Shown: positions 12,305 through 26,159 of the stretch, piece by piece
How the letters are laid out: the number at the start of each line of letters is the position of its first letter
Numbering within the stretch: position 1 is the stretch's first letter
NCBI GenBank assembly: GCA_030490835.1
Contig: CM059974.1
Location: forward strand, 9,493,501-9,557,500
Reading direction: 5' to 3'
DNA: 64,000 bases
Source of the DNA: Annona cherimola
Lineage: Eukaryota > Streptophyta > Magnoliopsida > Magnoliales > Annonaceae
The notes under the pieces: model-generated
Told to the model about the DNA's origin: nothing
The model's input: the letters and a program-made list of their open reading frames with translations, nothing else
Database searches by the model: none
Made by a program: the position numbers and the translations under genes

Positions 12305-13315
12305 GTTTTTTTTAGCTCTTTATAGGTATGAACGCCTTTCTGCTAGAAGTTCTAATATATCCAAAATTTCCTCTTCGGTGGTTTCACTTCCTGGCCCTTG
12401 GAGAGTGAACTGGTCCCTATCTGATATCCTTCCAGTACAAGGATCTGAAACCAGAGTAAATACACAGGCAGCTTATTGTTGTTTTGCAGGAAGCTAATCA
12501 ATGGACTTGGTGAATGGCACAATTTGAGGACCTGCTTGCTGCAAAAATTCTGAGGATGTACACTCATGTAAGTAAAAACACGTATTCTATGAGCATTGAG
12601 GGGAAGCAGCCGTGTACAAACAGCATGAAGGATGACAGACAAGTGGGCCACTGAATGGTGTTTTACGGCAGCTGCTTGCATTGCAAGGTATCCGAATCTC
12701 ATGAGGATTTCATTTTAAAAAACCATACAAACTCAGCGCAGTATACCATAAAAAAAGATGTTCTTACAGTTTCAGAGGCAAAGTTGTGATCAAGCTAATT
12801 TTTACGCAATCTAGATCTCCATTATAAGTAGGATACTTTTGGAATGGGGTTGATCTTTCGCGCCCATTAATAAATAGGAGAGTATCTTCTTCTGGAGTCC
12901 GACGTAAAATGGAATGCAACAGGCTCCGGACATGAGCTTGCGGATGCTGTGAGCATCACGACTGCTTTCCCCTCTTCCTTTTAAAACGGAGTACCCAAAA
13001 GCGTGATTCCGAGTGGTGGTTGCATGAATATATGTGTGCATAGTAAAAATAAGGCCCACAAGTGAGACTTGTACTGGGGACAACACTTCTCAGGGAGTTT
13101 CAGTGCAGTAACAGCTGCCATATGATAGCTAGGACTTGGCCGTTTGTCTCAATGGTATTTTTCATGGGAAGTTTGGCAAGAATTTTTTCAGCTGCCACTT
13201 GATATTGTTTTGGGCACTCGTGACTAAGTCTCCTCTCCTGATACCTCACCAAAATAGAGGGAATGGAAGGCAATCCAAGTGGGTTCGTTCCTTGAAGAAT
13301 GAACGCTGAACTTAT
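12305..13315 (+). other. 3' flank of the MBL-fold gene
   Basis: The 3' untranslated region must begin here; no clear AATAAA signal stands out. The rest is unique sequence of medium GC content. Apparent reading frames on the minus strand (12352-12702, 12811-13086) look like chance. Confidence 0.4.
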
Positions 13316-13895
13316 TTATGGGTGTAAGTCGATTCGGGTTGATACAGGTTTGTCTTTTGAGTCATAACTCTATTGGGAGAAATTCAACCCGACTTTAATC
13401 ATAACCGTATTTTCAATCCGCAAATCAAAACCTATAAAAATTCGTCAGTATCCGGTAAGAAATGACGTCGAGTGGGAGGGGAAAAAAAAAAAAACTTTGC
13501 ATTTAAATTTTTTTATCCTCTATGCATATAAAATCAAGTAACTAAAGTGGAAAATTACATTTGCAAGATTACACGTAGGTATAAAGAGAAAATACTAGAA
13601 AAAATACTTATTAAAAACAAGCTAATATCTAGGCAAACCATTCAACTTATACACACTTTATATACAAATATAAATCAAGTTATTTATATTAAAATGCATA
13701 TTAAATACATATAATATGTACTTATCACTATTACAATGGCCAATCGGGTTGGGTTAACTTAGGTTGACGTGCCCCTCGGCTAATCTATTTTCAAAACTAT
13801 AAAGTTGGAAAATCTTAACTCAATCTCAACCATAACTCATTTTCGGGTTGAGTTGCTTGGGTTTGGTTTAAAACGGACTCTATTTACACGCCTTT
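13316..13895. mobile_element. Decayed hAT-like element (group C)
   Basis: The left end (GGGTGTAAGTCGATTCGGG) and right end (TTGGTTTAAAACGGACTC then TTTACACGCC) are roughly inverted. The interior has the CGGGTT/CAACCC-rich borders and AT-rich middle seen in the intact relative at 58622-59183. No matching 8-bp target duplication survives. Confidence 0.5.
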
Positions 13896-16800
13896 AACCA
13901 ACTAAAGTAACTAGCCTTTCAAGGGCAGTACGCATTTGCAATAGGGACGATCGCTTGAAGCATTTGACAAATGGACGACATGAACGTACCTTTTTTATTA
14001 TTTATTTATTTATTCAGATTTACGGCAGCACAACGGATATTCTCTCTTTAGGTAAATTTTTGGGCACGTTTGGAAACAGAGGGTGAGAAACATGGGAGGG
14101 AAATGGTGAGGGCACGGATTTTAAAGCACTTTATTAATCAATCAATCATTATATTTTTTCACTTTTATCTCCATATTCTAATCATTTTTCCTATAAACTA
14201 TCTTCCAATAAATATATTTATTTCAACTTTACTCATATCATTTCATATTAATTACATAATTTTTAAAATATTTCATTTTCTACTCCCACCAAATACCACA
14301 CTTTTCACCATTTTTACCTTCCCAAATGTCCCATTCTAACTTCACAAGAGTTCCATTGTGATTTTAGTTCTACATTGAAAGCATGACAAAGGACAGGGTT
14401 CTGATAGGGTAGAATGGCAGATAAAAGTCATGCCTGGGCTATGGCTAGGATGATGACAGTTAAGAGTTATTTACGTAGATGCCATTGAGTTTTGAGCAAG
14501 TTCCACTTCCACGCCACGTACCTTTGTTTTATCTTTTCTGCCGGCGTGCCCTCCAAAATTTTTGTACTTTTCACAAACATTATCGTGCCACTATGGTTTC
14601 TTAAAAAGTAAATAACGTTAAAACTTGATGGAATTGACAAAAATATTCTTAAAGATTTTTTTAAAACGTTGATTTTTTGGATTCTTTTCATCCATTTACG
14701 CTAATTTAAACTCATTTACTGACTTAATAGTAAATTTCTAAGGGACAGCCATTAGAGGTGTTGGGAAACATCGACATAAAAAATTTCAGGGGAACTTGTA
14801 TAAGCTTGCAAGAAATAAAAATTAAAACCAGAACACATGCACAGACAAAACCCGTGAGGGTAAAATATGGAAGTGGGGGTCTCATGCAATCTAGCATACC
14901 CAACCACCTCCGGAAGTTGTAAGAGATTCACTTATACTGTTGGCGTCTTTACTTCAAAATGAACTACAATCCATGCCAGCTAGAAGAAAATGATACAATT
15001 CTCAATTTCTCATGTGTAAAATCAAGAAAAAAAAAAGTGTGGTGAATGCTGCCAAATCGTTTCCAATTCCTTCTACTGTGTTTGTACTTTATACATAGGA
15101 CGAAGCCAGAAAATTAGCTATATTAAATGCAATTTGTTGTAGTGGGTGAATTTCAAAGGAAGTGTATGGAACCACCTGGTGAAGTAAAAAGAGCAAAGAC
15201 AAGGACTGCCCCCAGAAGACACTAAGACAGTCAGTGCGGCTGCTAAGGATGGAAGTTGGGTTGGTTTGAGCTCGAATCCAAAAAATAATAATATTAAAAT
15301 TTAGATTTTTGGAACTCATAATTCAAAGAATTGATTTGTGAGTCGGATCAGTAGGTTTAAACTTCAAGCCAACCTGAGCCCCATTTCCCCTATTTATATT
15401 ATTTAATATAACACTTAAATAATATTCCTTCATATTTATATATTTTAGTTTTGTTCATGGTTTAAGTGGGATAAAGATAAGATGAAAATGTGGGATAGAA
15501 AAAGTGTTAGTATGTATTGGGGATAGAAAAGGATATATGGGAATTGAAAAAGGTGTATTGGAAATAAAAAAATTATGCTATTATTTTTCGAAAATAGAAA
15601 ATTTTCTTTTTGGAAAATAAGAGATTCCGTTCCATCCTAATATTATTTTCATCCCATTCTAAATTTGAACAAATATTTAAATATATATTATCATGTTGAA
15701 ATTATATTATAGATAAATTAAATTATTTTCATTTATATTGTATTTATGTCTACATTATCTACTTTTAGTTTTATCGATTTCCTTCCATCACTTCTAAAAA
15801 TATACTATTCATTGCTATATTATAAGATTTAGTTAGGCTCTTTACTATTATTTTTGCTCACTCACTTGTTCTTATTGTATAATTATATGAAATTTTAAAT
15901 TTATCAATCTTTATTAAAATGAAAACTTATTTCAACTCAAAAGGAAACTCGAGTCCATTTTCATAAATAAGATTAAAATTTAAGTTTTATAAATAAATTT
16001 AAAATTGTGGTTTTAAGTTTTAGAAATAAAGTTGAGTAAAACCCAAGTTTGATCGGCCCAAATTGCACCCATTGCACCATTTCCTTAATCCGGTTTCATG
16101 GACTTAATTAGTACCGGTTTGATATTCTTGCAACACGGCGGGCCCAAGGAATCTTCCTCGTCCCTCTTTTTTAAATAAAACGTGAAAAATAAAGAGCAAA
16201 ATGTATATTTCCAACTGTAGTTTAATCAAAACTTTAAAGAACATGAAAGTGCCATCGTAACTTGGCTACTTTGTTTGATAAGCGGCTTTTGCTGAATGGC
16301 TCAGATTGCTGACGCCAGCCTTCATTTAAGCCAAGCATAATGGGTTCTTTACTGATTTTTTCACATTGGTACCTATTAATCACAAGCATGTCCCTTTTTT
16401 ATTACAAAAAATATATTTCTTAGTCTCGCAAAATTATAAAACAACTTACAACATTTACAAAAACTTGTAACTGCATTTCTTATGCAATAACTTCGTCGAT
16501 GATAAATTTTTTGATGAAATGACAAAAACGCCCCACACGACAATAAAATTAACTATTTGTAACCATTATTTTCATTGTAATTTTTGTAAAACTATTGCAT
16601 ATAAAATATTAATACGTATAAATAAATCTTTCTAATATAAATGATCAATTTATTATCAACATAGGCATTTTGGTCTTTTTTCCAAAAATTAAATAACATT
16701 TATAATTTCTTGAAGGAAGAAATATGCTTGCAATTTTATGAATCTAAGGCAGATATTTGCAATTTAGCCCAAGCAATGTACTTACAGGTTAGAAAAACCC

Positions 16801-17040
16801 AATCAATGACCCAGAACATAGGATTGCGAAATTCTTAATATTTGCGGAGGGTTCATTTTCTCTTTTTTATGCATTGGTAAGCATAGCGCATGATATTGGT
16901 ATGAATTTCATACAAGTTAAGACAGGATTAGCAATAATTTACCATATTCATAATGCAGTGGACCACGTCGCAATTGCAAATTTCTTTTTTTTCCGCTCTT
17001 GATTCTTTTCTCTGTGCTGAAAATAGAAGTTTATCATATA
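13896..17040. other. AT-rich gene-free stretch with old transposon remnants
   Basis: No gene is seen. About 14055-14336 resembles a diverged short transposon on the minus strand (GGGCACGTTTGGAAACAG ... ACCTTCCCAAATGTCCC). About 15480-15660 contains GGGATAGAAAAGG-type purine-rich sequence of similar kind. About 16200-16790 carries loose inverted symmetry (AAATGTATATTTCC against AGATATTTGCAATTTAG). Everything else is A/T-rich without structure I can name. Confidence 0.45.
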
Positions 17041-17345
17041 GGTGTGTTTGTGAAGTAATAAAACTTTTAGGATTTGTCTAGGAAATGATAAAAATTTTAT
17101 GGTGTGGAAATGATAAAACTTTTGGATGAAATTTTTTTGTATGAAAGTTGTTAAATTGATAGAAAATGATGTAATGTGACGAGAGCAATAATGAGGAGTA
17201 AAAAAAATAAAATTAAAATAGATGGGTTAGTTACAAAGATAATCGTGTAGAAATGATTGAAAAATAAGGTAGTTTATATAAGAAAATGTGCAGAAATAAT
17301 TTAAAAATATGATAGTTGCAGAAAGCAAAAAGTTTTAAATTGAAA
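17041..17345 (+). mobile_element. Family A MITE, copy 2
   Basis: Starts GGTGTGTTTGTGAAGTAAT. The core AGATGGGTTAGTTAC and TAGAAATGATTGAAAAATA is intact. The right terminal repeat is missing where a family B element begins. A partial duplication of the left end lies at about 17080-17130. Confidence 0.6.
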
Positions 17346-17354
17346 AGTTTTTAT

Positions 17355-17705
17355 GTTGATACGGTGCACCCGAGTGCTTTAACTCATTTTTAAAAAATTT
17401 AAAATTTTTTTATACAACTATTAATCTAAATTTATTTAACATGTATATCAATTTTTACCATTTTGAAGTATTTTAGATTTTTATTTTTATTTTTTAAAAA
17501 TCAGCAGCATTTTAATAATTTTAAATTACCTAAAATGCCACTAATTTCCAAATCAAAAATAAATATCTAAAATACCCTAAAAATGATAAAAATTGATACG
17601 TATATTAAATATACTTAAATTAACAATTGTATAAAAAAATTTAAAAAAATTAAAAAAGGGTTAAGCGCACCCAGGTGCACTGGATGCACTTAGCCTCAAC
17701 CCGAA
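17355..17705. mobile_element. Family B foldback element, copy 1
   Basis: Left end GGTGCACCCGAGTGC; right end GCGCACCCAGGTGCACTGG. The core halves ACAACTATTAATCTAAATTT and TTAAATTAACAATTGTAT are reverse complements in outline, so nearly the whole element folds back on itself. Non-coding. Confidence 0.65.
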
Positions 17706-18250
17706 AGGTTTTAGATGAAAAGTTTTATTTATTGTCATGAAAAGTTTTTGAAATGAAATAAAATGATATGATATAGTAAATGTAATAATGAAGAGTAAAG
17801 AAAATAAAGTTAAAATAGATAGGTTGGTTTTATATGTAATTACGTAGAAATGATTAAAAGTAGAATATTTATATATGAATATGTGAAAAATAATTAAAAA
17901 TATAGTAGTTGTATATGAATATGTGAAAAATAATTTAAAACTAGAGTAGTTGTGACAAGTGAAAAGCTTCTTGGATTGCCAAACATGCTCTTGGATAAAA
18001 AGTTTGCAATGTAGAAGTTTTTAAAATTAAAAAAAGTAACGTAATATAATAGGGGTAATGATGAAAAGCAAAGAGAGAATAAAATAAAAATAGATTGGTT
18101 AATTATATAGGTAGTTGTGTAGAAATAGTTAAAAAGTAAGATAACTATAAAAAATGTGAAAATAATTAAAAATTATGATAATTGCTGAAAATGAAAAGTT
18201 TTAGAATGAGGAGGTTTTCGAGTGAAAAGTTTTGAGTTTCAACAAACATG
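17706..18250 (+). mobile_element. Two abutting family A MITE copies (3 and 4)
   Basis: Copy 3 runs to about 17990, ending near GATTGCCAAACATGCTC. Copy 4 follows directly to about 18250, ending near TCAACAAACATGGG. Both contain the AAATAGATAGGTTGGTT-like core followed by TAGAAAT(G/A).TTAAAA. Boundaries are approximate because the copies abut. Confidence 0.5.
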
Positions 18251-18251
18251 G

Positions 18252-18545
18252 GATGCTCATACAGTGCAATCAAGTGTACTTAGCTTCAGTGCAAATTGGT
18301 GTTTTAAACTTTTTTTGAATTTTTTTATGCAATTGTTAATCTAAATATATTTAACATGTATATCAATTTTTTACCTTTTTGGAGTATTATAGATATTTAT
18401 TTTTTATTTTTGAAAATCAGTAGCATTTTAGGTAATTTTAAATACACTTAAATTAACAATTGCGTAAAATTTTTGAAAAAAATAAAAAACAGGTTAAATG
18501 CACCCGGGTGCACTGAGGCTGAGTGCACCCGGGCACATTTAGCCT
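18252..18545. mobile_element. Family B foldback element, copy 2
   Basis: Left end CAGTGCAATCAAGTGCACTTA-like; right end ATGCACCCGGGTGCACTGAG followed by a second CACCCGGGCAC palindrome. The core contains CAATTGTTAATCTAAATAT and its inverted partner AAATTAACAATTGCG. Confidence 0.6.
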
Positions 18546-18594
18546 CAACTCGAAAACATGACAGTCGACAAATACCACACCTACGGACCCCGAT

Positions 18595-18925
18595 ACAGTC
18601 ATACAGTGCACCCGGGTGCACTTAGCCTCCGTGAACCTGGGTATTTTAACCCCTTTTTTATTTTTTTGAAATTTTTTCATACAATTGTTAATCTAAGTGT
18701 ATTTAACATGTATATTTATTTTTTATTTTTGAAAATTAGTGGCATTTGAGTAATTTTAAATTACCTAAAATGAGACTGGTTTTCAAAAATAAAAAATAAA
18801 AATATAAAATTATCCAAAAATGATAAAAATTGATGCATATTTTCAATACGCTTAAATTAATAATTTTATAAAAAATTTTAAAAAATGAGTTAAATGCAGC
18901 TCGGTGCACGGCGGCTAAGTGCACG
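18595..18925. mobile_element. Family B foldback element, copy 3
   Basis: Left end CAGTGCACCCGGGTGCACTT, a perfect 16-base palindrome GTGCACCCGGGTGCAC. The right end is decayed (AGCTCGGTGCACGGCGGC). Only about 50 bp separate it from copy 2, so the two may be a local tandem duplication. Confidence 0.65.
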
Positions 18926-19436
18926 GGATCCCACACCTACACGCGTCAACATCGAAGCCACGCCAGATGCAAACTTTGACGGCAACATACGGTAAACGCG
19001 ACCCCGGAAACAAAATAGTGCTTCGATCGATTATTTACTTTTGTAGCCCGATTCGATACATAGGATTTACTTCAGATATTTATTTTTATAATTAATATAT
19101 TTTTAAATTTTTCTTTATAAACATATTTTTTAAGTATAATAAATCTGTCTACTAAGTTTTGTAATTTTCAATACTTTTACATATTTACTTTTGAAATAAA
19201 ATAAATAATGTATTTTGTCCTAAAATAAGTACGGTTTTTATATAATTAACATTTATTTTGTTTTTGTTGATATAACTACTTATTTTTTATGAATTTTTAT
19301 TTTTTGTGGGGCCATGTATAATTAACATTTTATTTTGTTTTTGTCAACGGGCCATGATTTTATAAGGCTTAACACATGGGACTATGGGAGTAGTTACGCA
19401 CCTGGCCCATTATGTGTGTGTATACATAACCTATCC

Positions 19437-19785
19437 AGTTACTGCACCATAATTATGGTGCAATCTGCTGCAAAATAAGCCTCGCACATATTAAAATGTT
19501 AAAATATTTTATACAACTATTTATCCATATAAATAACATATTTTAAACGGTTTAGATCTTCAAAATACTACTTTAAGATTGACATTTAAGTTAAACAATT
19601 TTATTGATTTTGTACCAGTTTAAGATTGGGCATATACACATGCTAGTCTGAATGAAGAGTGGCGTTTCATGAAAACAAATATTATAACTGCAATTGGTAT
19701 TGTGGATGTTAATTTTTAATACACATTGGGGCCTATTTTGCACCAAACTGCATTGTATTTACAATGCAGTCTATCTACACTTGAA
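19437..19785. mobile_element. Family B-like foldback element with a different terminal palindrome
   Basis: The left end holds GCACCATAATTATGGTGC; the right end holds ACTGCATTGTATTTACAATG and the following CAGT. Just inside both are GCAAAATAAGCC and its inverse GGCCTATTTTGC. The core (TTTTATACAACTATTTATCC) resembles family B. It shares the architecture but the end sequence differs. Confidence 0.5.
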
Positions 19786-19854
19786 TTTTTCCATATATAT
19801 GATATATATTTCACCTTTTATAAAATTGTTATTCTTATGTATTTAATATACACA

Positions 19855-19995
19855 CCAAGTTGCCACCAAGGCAATGCCTCAATGGTAATGGTGACTACCC
19901 CATTAAGTTGAGCATCATGGTTTCAAATCTTAGCAGCAACATGACATTAATACTCAACAGTAGCATTGCATGGCGAGTAAAAAGTGGTGACATTA
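19855..19995 (+). mobile_element. Possible tRNA-derived SINE remnant
   Basis: The stretch contains GCCTCAATGGTAATGGTG (box A-like) and, about 35 bases later, TGGTTTCAAATCTTAGC (box B-like), as in the heads of plant SINEs. No clear tail or target duplication is seen. Confidence 0.3.
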
Positions 19996-20300
19996 TTATC
20001 TCCAAGTTTCAGTAGAAGTGTTAACTGGTTGGGATATTTAGGAAATATGATTAAGAATATTGGTAAGATATTTATAGAATATTATTAGAAAATTATAAGA
20101 ATGTCTCAGAGTCTGATTGTAATACCAGTTGAGATGATGAAATATATAAATACCTATAAAAAATATACATACTAAGATTTATCATTTTTTTGTTAAGCAC
20201 ATATCTTTTACAATTTCAAACATTATAGGTGTATTAATAAAAACTTTAAAAGTGTAAATGGGCCGACTTTTATGTTTTCTTCCATGCGGCCATCTGATGG

Positions 20301-20880
20301 TAGGAGTATTAATATTTATGGTTAATCCGCTTGTCCAACTTGTTTATAAATGATTTGGGTTAGAATTTTTGAATAAATGGGTTATGATCCACTAACTCAT
20401 TCAACCATTTAATTAAACAAACGGATTAGAGTTGAGATTTTATAATCTGTCAACCAGTTTAATAAGCTATTTGTTCAACTTATTTACCTTGTTTAACAGT
20501 TTAACTCATTAAAATTATAAATAAATGTAAATTTCTCGATTATTTTTTTCTGCTAAGTTTTCTCTTGCCACCTAATTTTTATTTTTCCGCTACTACCTTA
20601 ATTTCACTTTTTCGTTACTGCCTTATTTTAATTTTGTATTACATTGAAAATACCCTCTTGTCTCTTCCTGACAGGCTATCATTTGTTAGATTCTAGGCTT
20701 TCAGGTTATCTGGTACACAGCCCATTAACAACCTGCTCAACCGTTTATTAAATGAGTTGTAAATGAATTAGGGTTAAGATTTTTTAAATAAATTAATAAA
20801 CGGATTAGGGTTAGGATATTTTAAATGAGCTATGATTAGGATTAAGCTCTAATCTGTTCAACTCTGTCGTTAACACATAT
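20301..20880. mobile_element. hAT-like element (group C), diverged
   Basis: Left part GGTTAATCCGCTTGTCCAAC then GAATAAATGGGTTATGATCC; right part TAAACGGATTAGGGTTAGG then GTCGTTAACACA. These match the intact relative at 58622-59183 in order and orientation, with many substitutions. The ends are degraded. Confidence 0.6.
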
Positions 20881-21928
20881 CAAAATCTTTTGTGAATTTA
20901 CCATCTTTTTAAAAAATTTAAGTGCTCATTTCTATGATTAGGTTATTTTGTTTACTTTTTCAAATATAAACCATATATCGTATTTTTCTACGTGCATTTA
21001 TTTATTATATCTACGTGCATTAACATATACTATACATTTTATAAAATTTTCAAGAGTTATATATTCAGTTTCATAAGTACTATGTTTTGACAAAATATAT
21101 GTTTTTATTTTTCATAATATGATAGAATAGGATGTGTTAAACGAGATAAATGGTTTAGATTTAAAAATTAAAATAAGAAAGAGTTGCATCCCGGTTATAT
21201 TAAATCATAGCTATATTCTGTTACTATCCTGGTAATGTGTGGTTACTCTTTCCTATTTTTTCTATAATAGTAGCTTTTGGTAACATATGTGGGAAAAGAA
21301 AAAAGAAGGAACTTTTGAAAATTGTGAAAGTAGTGTGAATATGATAGGGGTAAAGTGTGAAATAAAAATAAATTGAATAGTTATGTGAGAAAATGATTAA
21401 TATACGAATAAAATGTAAAAAATAGAATAATTAAAGTAGGTAAGCTATTTGAATATATGAGAAAATAAGTGATTCTAAAGTAGGTAAACTATTTAAATAT
21501 ATGAGAAAGTAAGCTTATCCTTTCTCTCCTCCCTAAATATGTTTCCAAAGGCATTTTAAGTTTTGCACATTGTCTCCAAACATGCCAAAAGTAGTTTCAC
21601 CTTTAGGTTTTTCTTGAATATTCCTACTATATTTAGCCTTAATCCCAAATAGATCATAATATTATTTGAAATTTTAAATATACTCACCACATTTATATTT
21701 AAATTTAAAAATATTCATTCCATTTAAAAATTATTAGTTAAATTTTTATAAATACCCAAAATATGTTTGTTAAAATAATAAAAGATGAAATAAAATATAA
21801 AGAAATCGAAATTAAAGCTCTTCAAATTTAAAGCTTATGTACAATTAGGACATCATTAAATTATGACATTCTATTTTTTCAATCTCATTCTAAATTTGAT
21901 AGCTATATGTATAATTTCTCATATTAAG
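20881..21928. other. AT-rich gene-free stretch
   Basis: No gene is seen. About 21265-21560 (from TAGCTTTTGGTAACATATG to ATGTTTCCAAAGGC) looks like a diverged relative of family A with CTTTTGG/CCAAAGG ends. Confidence 0.4.
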
Positions 21929-22185
21929 AGGGTGTTTATTAACGCCTAAAATTTTTCAATCTAAAACTTTTCACTCTCTACAACTTTATTATTTTTAATT
22001 ATTTTTTCACTTATCCTATTTCTCAATCATTTATACACAACTATCTACACATCTAACATACCTATTTTAATTTTATTTTTTTTACTTCTTTTCATAACTC
22101 CATAATATTATATTATTTTCTCACGTTTAAAAATTTTTATATTAAAAAAATTTCATTAAAAGTTGTATTACTTCCCAGACACACC
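21929..22185 (-). mobile_element. Family A MITE, copy 5
   Basis: Reverse orientation: starts AGGGTGTTTATTAACGCC and ends ACTTCCCAGACACACC. The core reads CAACTATCTACACATCTAAC then ACCTATTTTAATTTTATTT, the complement of copy 1. Confidence 0.65.
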
Positions 22186-25100
22186 ATAACTAACAGTGTT
22201 AACTCGTGAAGTGAGCATTTGTATAATTAAATACAAACATATTAGATATATTTAAAAGATTTTATAAATATTACATGTATATATAGAGGTGACACTAGTA
22301 GATATATATAAAAAAGACACTCCAATCTCAGAAATATAAAACCCTCAGTACAATCATGTTTGCCCCTACCGTCATATGGTCTTATAATTCAAGTGCGTAC
22401 GGGTGAAATAATGAGGCTAGAAGCTCCCGCATTGAAAAATAATTTTCAAAAATTGTAGCGGGCCCCACCCACATGAAATCTATTCCTTTGGTCGCCAATG
22501 GGCTGTGAATGAGTGGACGTTTGAATGTCTTCCTCTGGATGAATCGAACCACCTCCTGTCACATTTTCCTAGCCGTCAAAAACAAAACTGCAAAAAAAAA
22601 AAAAAGGAGAATAAAGTGGCCCAGTCACCGCGTGGGCCCACCACTTTCATTTTTCCAATGTTGCTGACGTCATCAGGTTCCCTCCCACTATAACGCCTGA
22701 TGCCTCTCAACTCTCTGCTCGGCCTGCCGGCCATTCTCCGCTCCCGTATGAAGATCTGGGCCGCTCATCACATAACTGACATCTCGCCCAGCACCATTGG
22801 GCCTTGTCTTCCCATCTTTGTCGGGGACTCAAAATACGTGCATCCTAGATTTTTCGTGAGGAACGGCTCAGATCTCGCTGGCTTGCTCACGTTTTGTACT
22901 CGTACTCGTAGGAGGCGGCGGATCCGAGAGGGCAGCGCGACGGTAAGGTAATCGACAGGAGTACTGAATTAGCACAACCAACCAACCAGCAGGTCCAGCA
23001 AACTTCTAGTTCTGGCCTTCTAGCCTCCGCCCACGTGAAAAAAACAGGGCTTAGAGCACGCGAACGGCTTCCGTTACCACCGCTGTGGGTGGTGGTAATC
23101 CCAAAATTTTGATATTTTTGTTTTTTAAAAAGAATATTACGATTTACGGTATGTATATTTAAAATTTTTAAACTTCTCATGATAAAAATTATACAAATCA
23201 AAAAGTTTATTTAATACAATAAGCTTGATGGCTTGTATTTATTAGATTCTAACTAATATTATAATTCTGAAATATTAAATATATTTCAACTAGATTCTTT
23301 TTTTAAAACTTTGTCCGTTGTTGAACATATTGCATATCATTTTCTATGTGATAAATATATAATCTTTGCTTGTTTAAGATAATATTAGCATTTGACTTAT
23401 GGGAGTTGGTCCCACGCAAATGTCGGCATTACTGTTATATGTTTCTTGACCCAACATGTGAGCCAAATATGTATTTCTTACATCCGAAATTTTATTATAA
23501 TTTATTTTAATATTTATTTTTAAATATTGAAGAAAAGAAACTGCACAAGCGCTGAACAATTATTTTTTATTTTCAACATTCAAAAATAAATATTAAATAT
23601 ATTGCCAACTGAGCAGCATAGATGTGTTGTTGGACATGGGTTTGAGTACGATGATAATGGGAGTTGTTTGGTCCCCTGGCAGGAGCTGTTGTCACTTGTG
23701 GGGAAGCATTTAGTCTCTTTCTATGTTGAATTATAAAAGTTTTTGGCTTTTATTTGTAATGTAAAATGAGATAAAAAAAAATGTAAGAATTCTTAAACTG
23801 AATTTGTAATATGAGTTAAGATGAGATGTAATTAATTCAAAAATATTAACATTATTCAAATATTATAAATTTTCGTAGATAAAAAATGTGTTTGGGCCTA
23901 TATACTAGTGTCAAGAAGTCACAAAGTAAAGAGGTAATGCAAACCTCTGCATTGAATAGATTAGCGCCTTTGATTATTTTTTTGATTTTCGTTACGAATG
24001 ATTCAAATTAAACCTACTGTAGAAACTTTTGATAGCAATCAAAATGTTTTTTTTTAAATTAAAAAATAAAAAATCTGACCCACAGTGGTGCCACGGGAAC
24101 CTCCAATTTCCTGCGTGGCGTTTCTTAGCTGTCAAGGTTTTTTAATTGCAAAATATTTTTTATAATTAGTGGAAAGTGGGATTAAAGTAACAATCAGCTA
24201 ACGCCAAAAGTAGATACCCTAGCGCTTTCCACGTTTCAAACACATGACCAAACAGGCTCTAAAAATCAATCTTAACCCACGAAAAAAGAGAATAAATACG
24301 TATATATGTCACTATATAAATTTTATATGTTGGTCCAATATTATTACATTGATGGTCCATAATTTAAAAAGCTTCCTGCTGGTTGTATTTAGGAAAGAGC
24401 ATATCTTCCCATCACATCATTGACGTATAAGTGGGCCATTATACTTGACTAACAAGGACCACCATTTAGTAATCGGTAATGGAAGAAGCATAGAGCAGAC
24501 AACCATAAGCGGCTCTTATATGCTCCGAGCAGTTGTAATAACATAGAAACATGCTCGACAGCATCACACCACTTCGTTCCCAAGTGTACAGGCGTATGTC
24601 TCATCCAATACGTTTATATCCGTGAGATCGAATCCGTCCATCCGAGACATTCCTCTCAAGACCTTCTGATACGCAAATTCTGCTGTTTCATCTCTCGTTC
24701 GATCACAGGAATACCTATAAGACCAACAATTTGATTCTCGAAGCACAGGACTTCTTGCTTCCTTCCCACCACCCAAAAAAAAAAAAAAAAAAACACTTTC
24801 GAGAATTTATCTATTGTGTCGAAGTAGATGGACGGTTTGGATCATTCACTGCCGACAGATTTTTAGCTTTTTAGGGTGGTGCGTATAGGAAAGTCAAGGC
24901 TGCCTTCCAGCTTGGAATCAGCAATGTATATGACTTAGCATGGCGTTGACCCATTTGGTTACATTATCTTTATCTACGAGATAAACCTCAGCCTAACAAA
25001 AATAATTCACTAAGCAGGTATTAAAAAAATAAAGGAACTTTTGTTACATACCCCCTATAAATTGTACACGTCGTATTCCAATATAATTCAAAATCAAACC

Positions 25101-26159
25101 GTCAAAATCATGTATTCCACTTAAGATAAGCATAACATAACGTCGATTTAACAAATGGGAAATAGAGGTTTTGAAGCATATCCATCTGGGCAGCCCTCGG
25201 CGGCCAGCATTTAATACGATTTTATATTAGTAAGATATTATGGTGGTCCAAAGATTCTGGCATCGGGGCTGCGTTGCATTTTCCCTGGCAACAAAAGTCA
25301 CAACAACGCCACCAACGTCTATTCACCAGTTCAGTAGGTGAGCGTTTTTAGAACCGTTTATTATTTCGACCTATAATTTGAAAAATCAAACCTTTCGAAA
25401 TATGCTTCTTATTGGCACTTGTTCACGGACGCAATTGGCATACCTAAAAATATATTAATATTTTAAAGATGATTGTTTCTTTTTTAATAAATTATACATA
25501 TGAATCATTAATTTAAACGAAAGGGGTTTTCACGCTACAATTTTCTGAAAGACTGTGGTTAGGACCAAGAACACCATGTCATCAAGCTGTAATTTTTCTT
25601 CATTAGCGGCGAGTTAAGTTGATCCTTTACTCTATCATTTCATCCATACTTTATTTGGCAAAGTTTTATACTGCTACATTATCCATCAGCCGATTCAGTC
25701 TTATTCCACCCTAGAAAGGGCGTGTAAAGTTGGTTTAGTTCAATTTTGGTTTAAAATAGATTTATTCACGCAAAATAGTTAGCAATAGAGAATCAAGTTG
25801 TTTCTTCGTATAAATAAAATATTTAAGATTTAGAGAAATATATGAGAAGAAAATGGTTTAGTCTTTTTTGAAAAATAAAAATAAAAATGTATTTAAGGTA
25901 TAGAGATAAGTAGGACATGTGAATGATAGCACATGCAAATATCTATGTTAATATGATATATTGAGCCTACCTTATCTTAAAAATTACCTACTAAATTAAT
26001 GAGAATGTAAACTCGTTAATTGCCCGATTATTTTATTTTTCATTATAATCCTTCTACTTCAATTATTTTCTTGGTATCTTTCTTACAACCACCAAGTCTA
26101 TTTTTGTTTTGTTCTCACTCTATGATTATGGTATTCATTATATTTTATTCTCGGTTTCT
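22186..26159. other. Gene-poor stretch with a GC-richer island at 22440-23095
   Basis: The island has GCGGGCCCCACCC and CGTGGGCCCACCAC boxes and a short open frame (22700-22951) with an Arg-rich end, which I do not recognise. About 24546-24774 is a second non-AT-rich patch, directly followed by a run of 19 or more A at 24775-24793. The remainder is AT-rich, with stretches such as 23100-23600 and 25380-26150 in which nothing is seen. Confidence 0.4.
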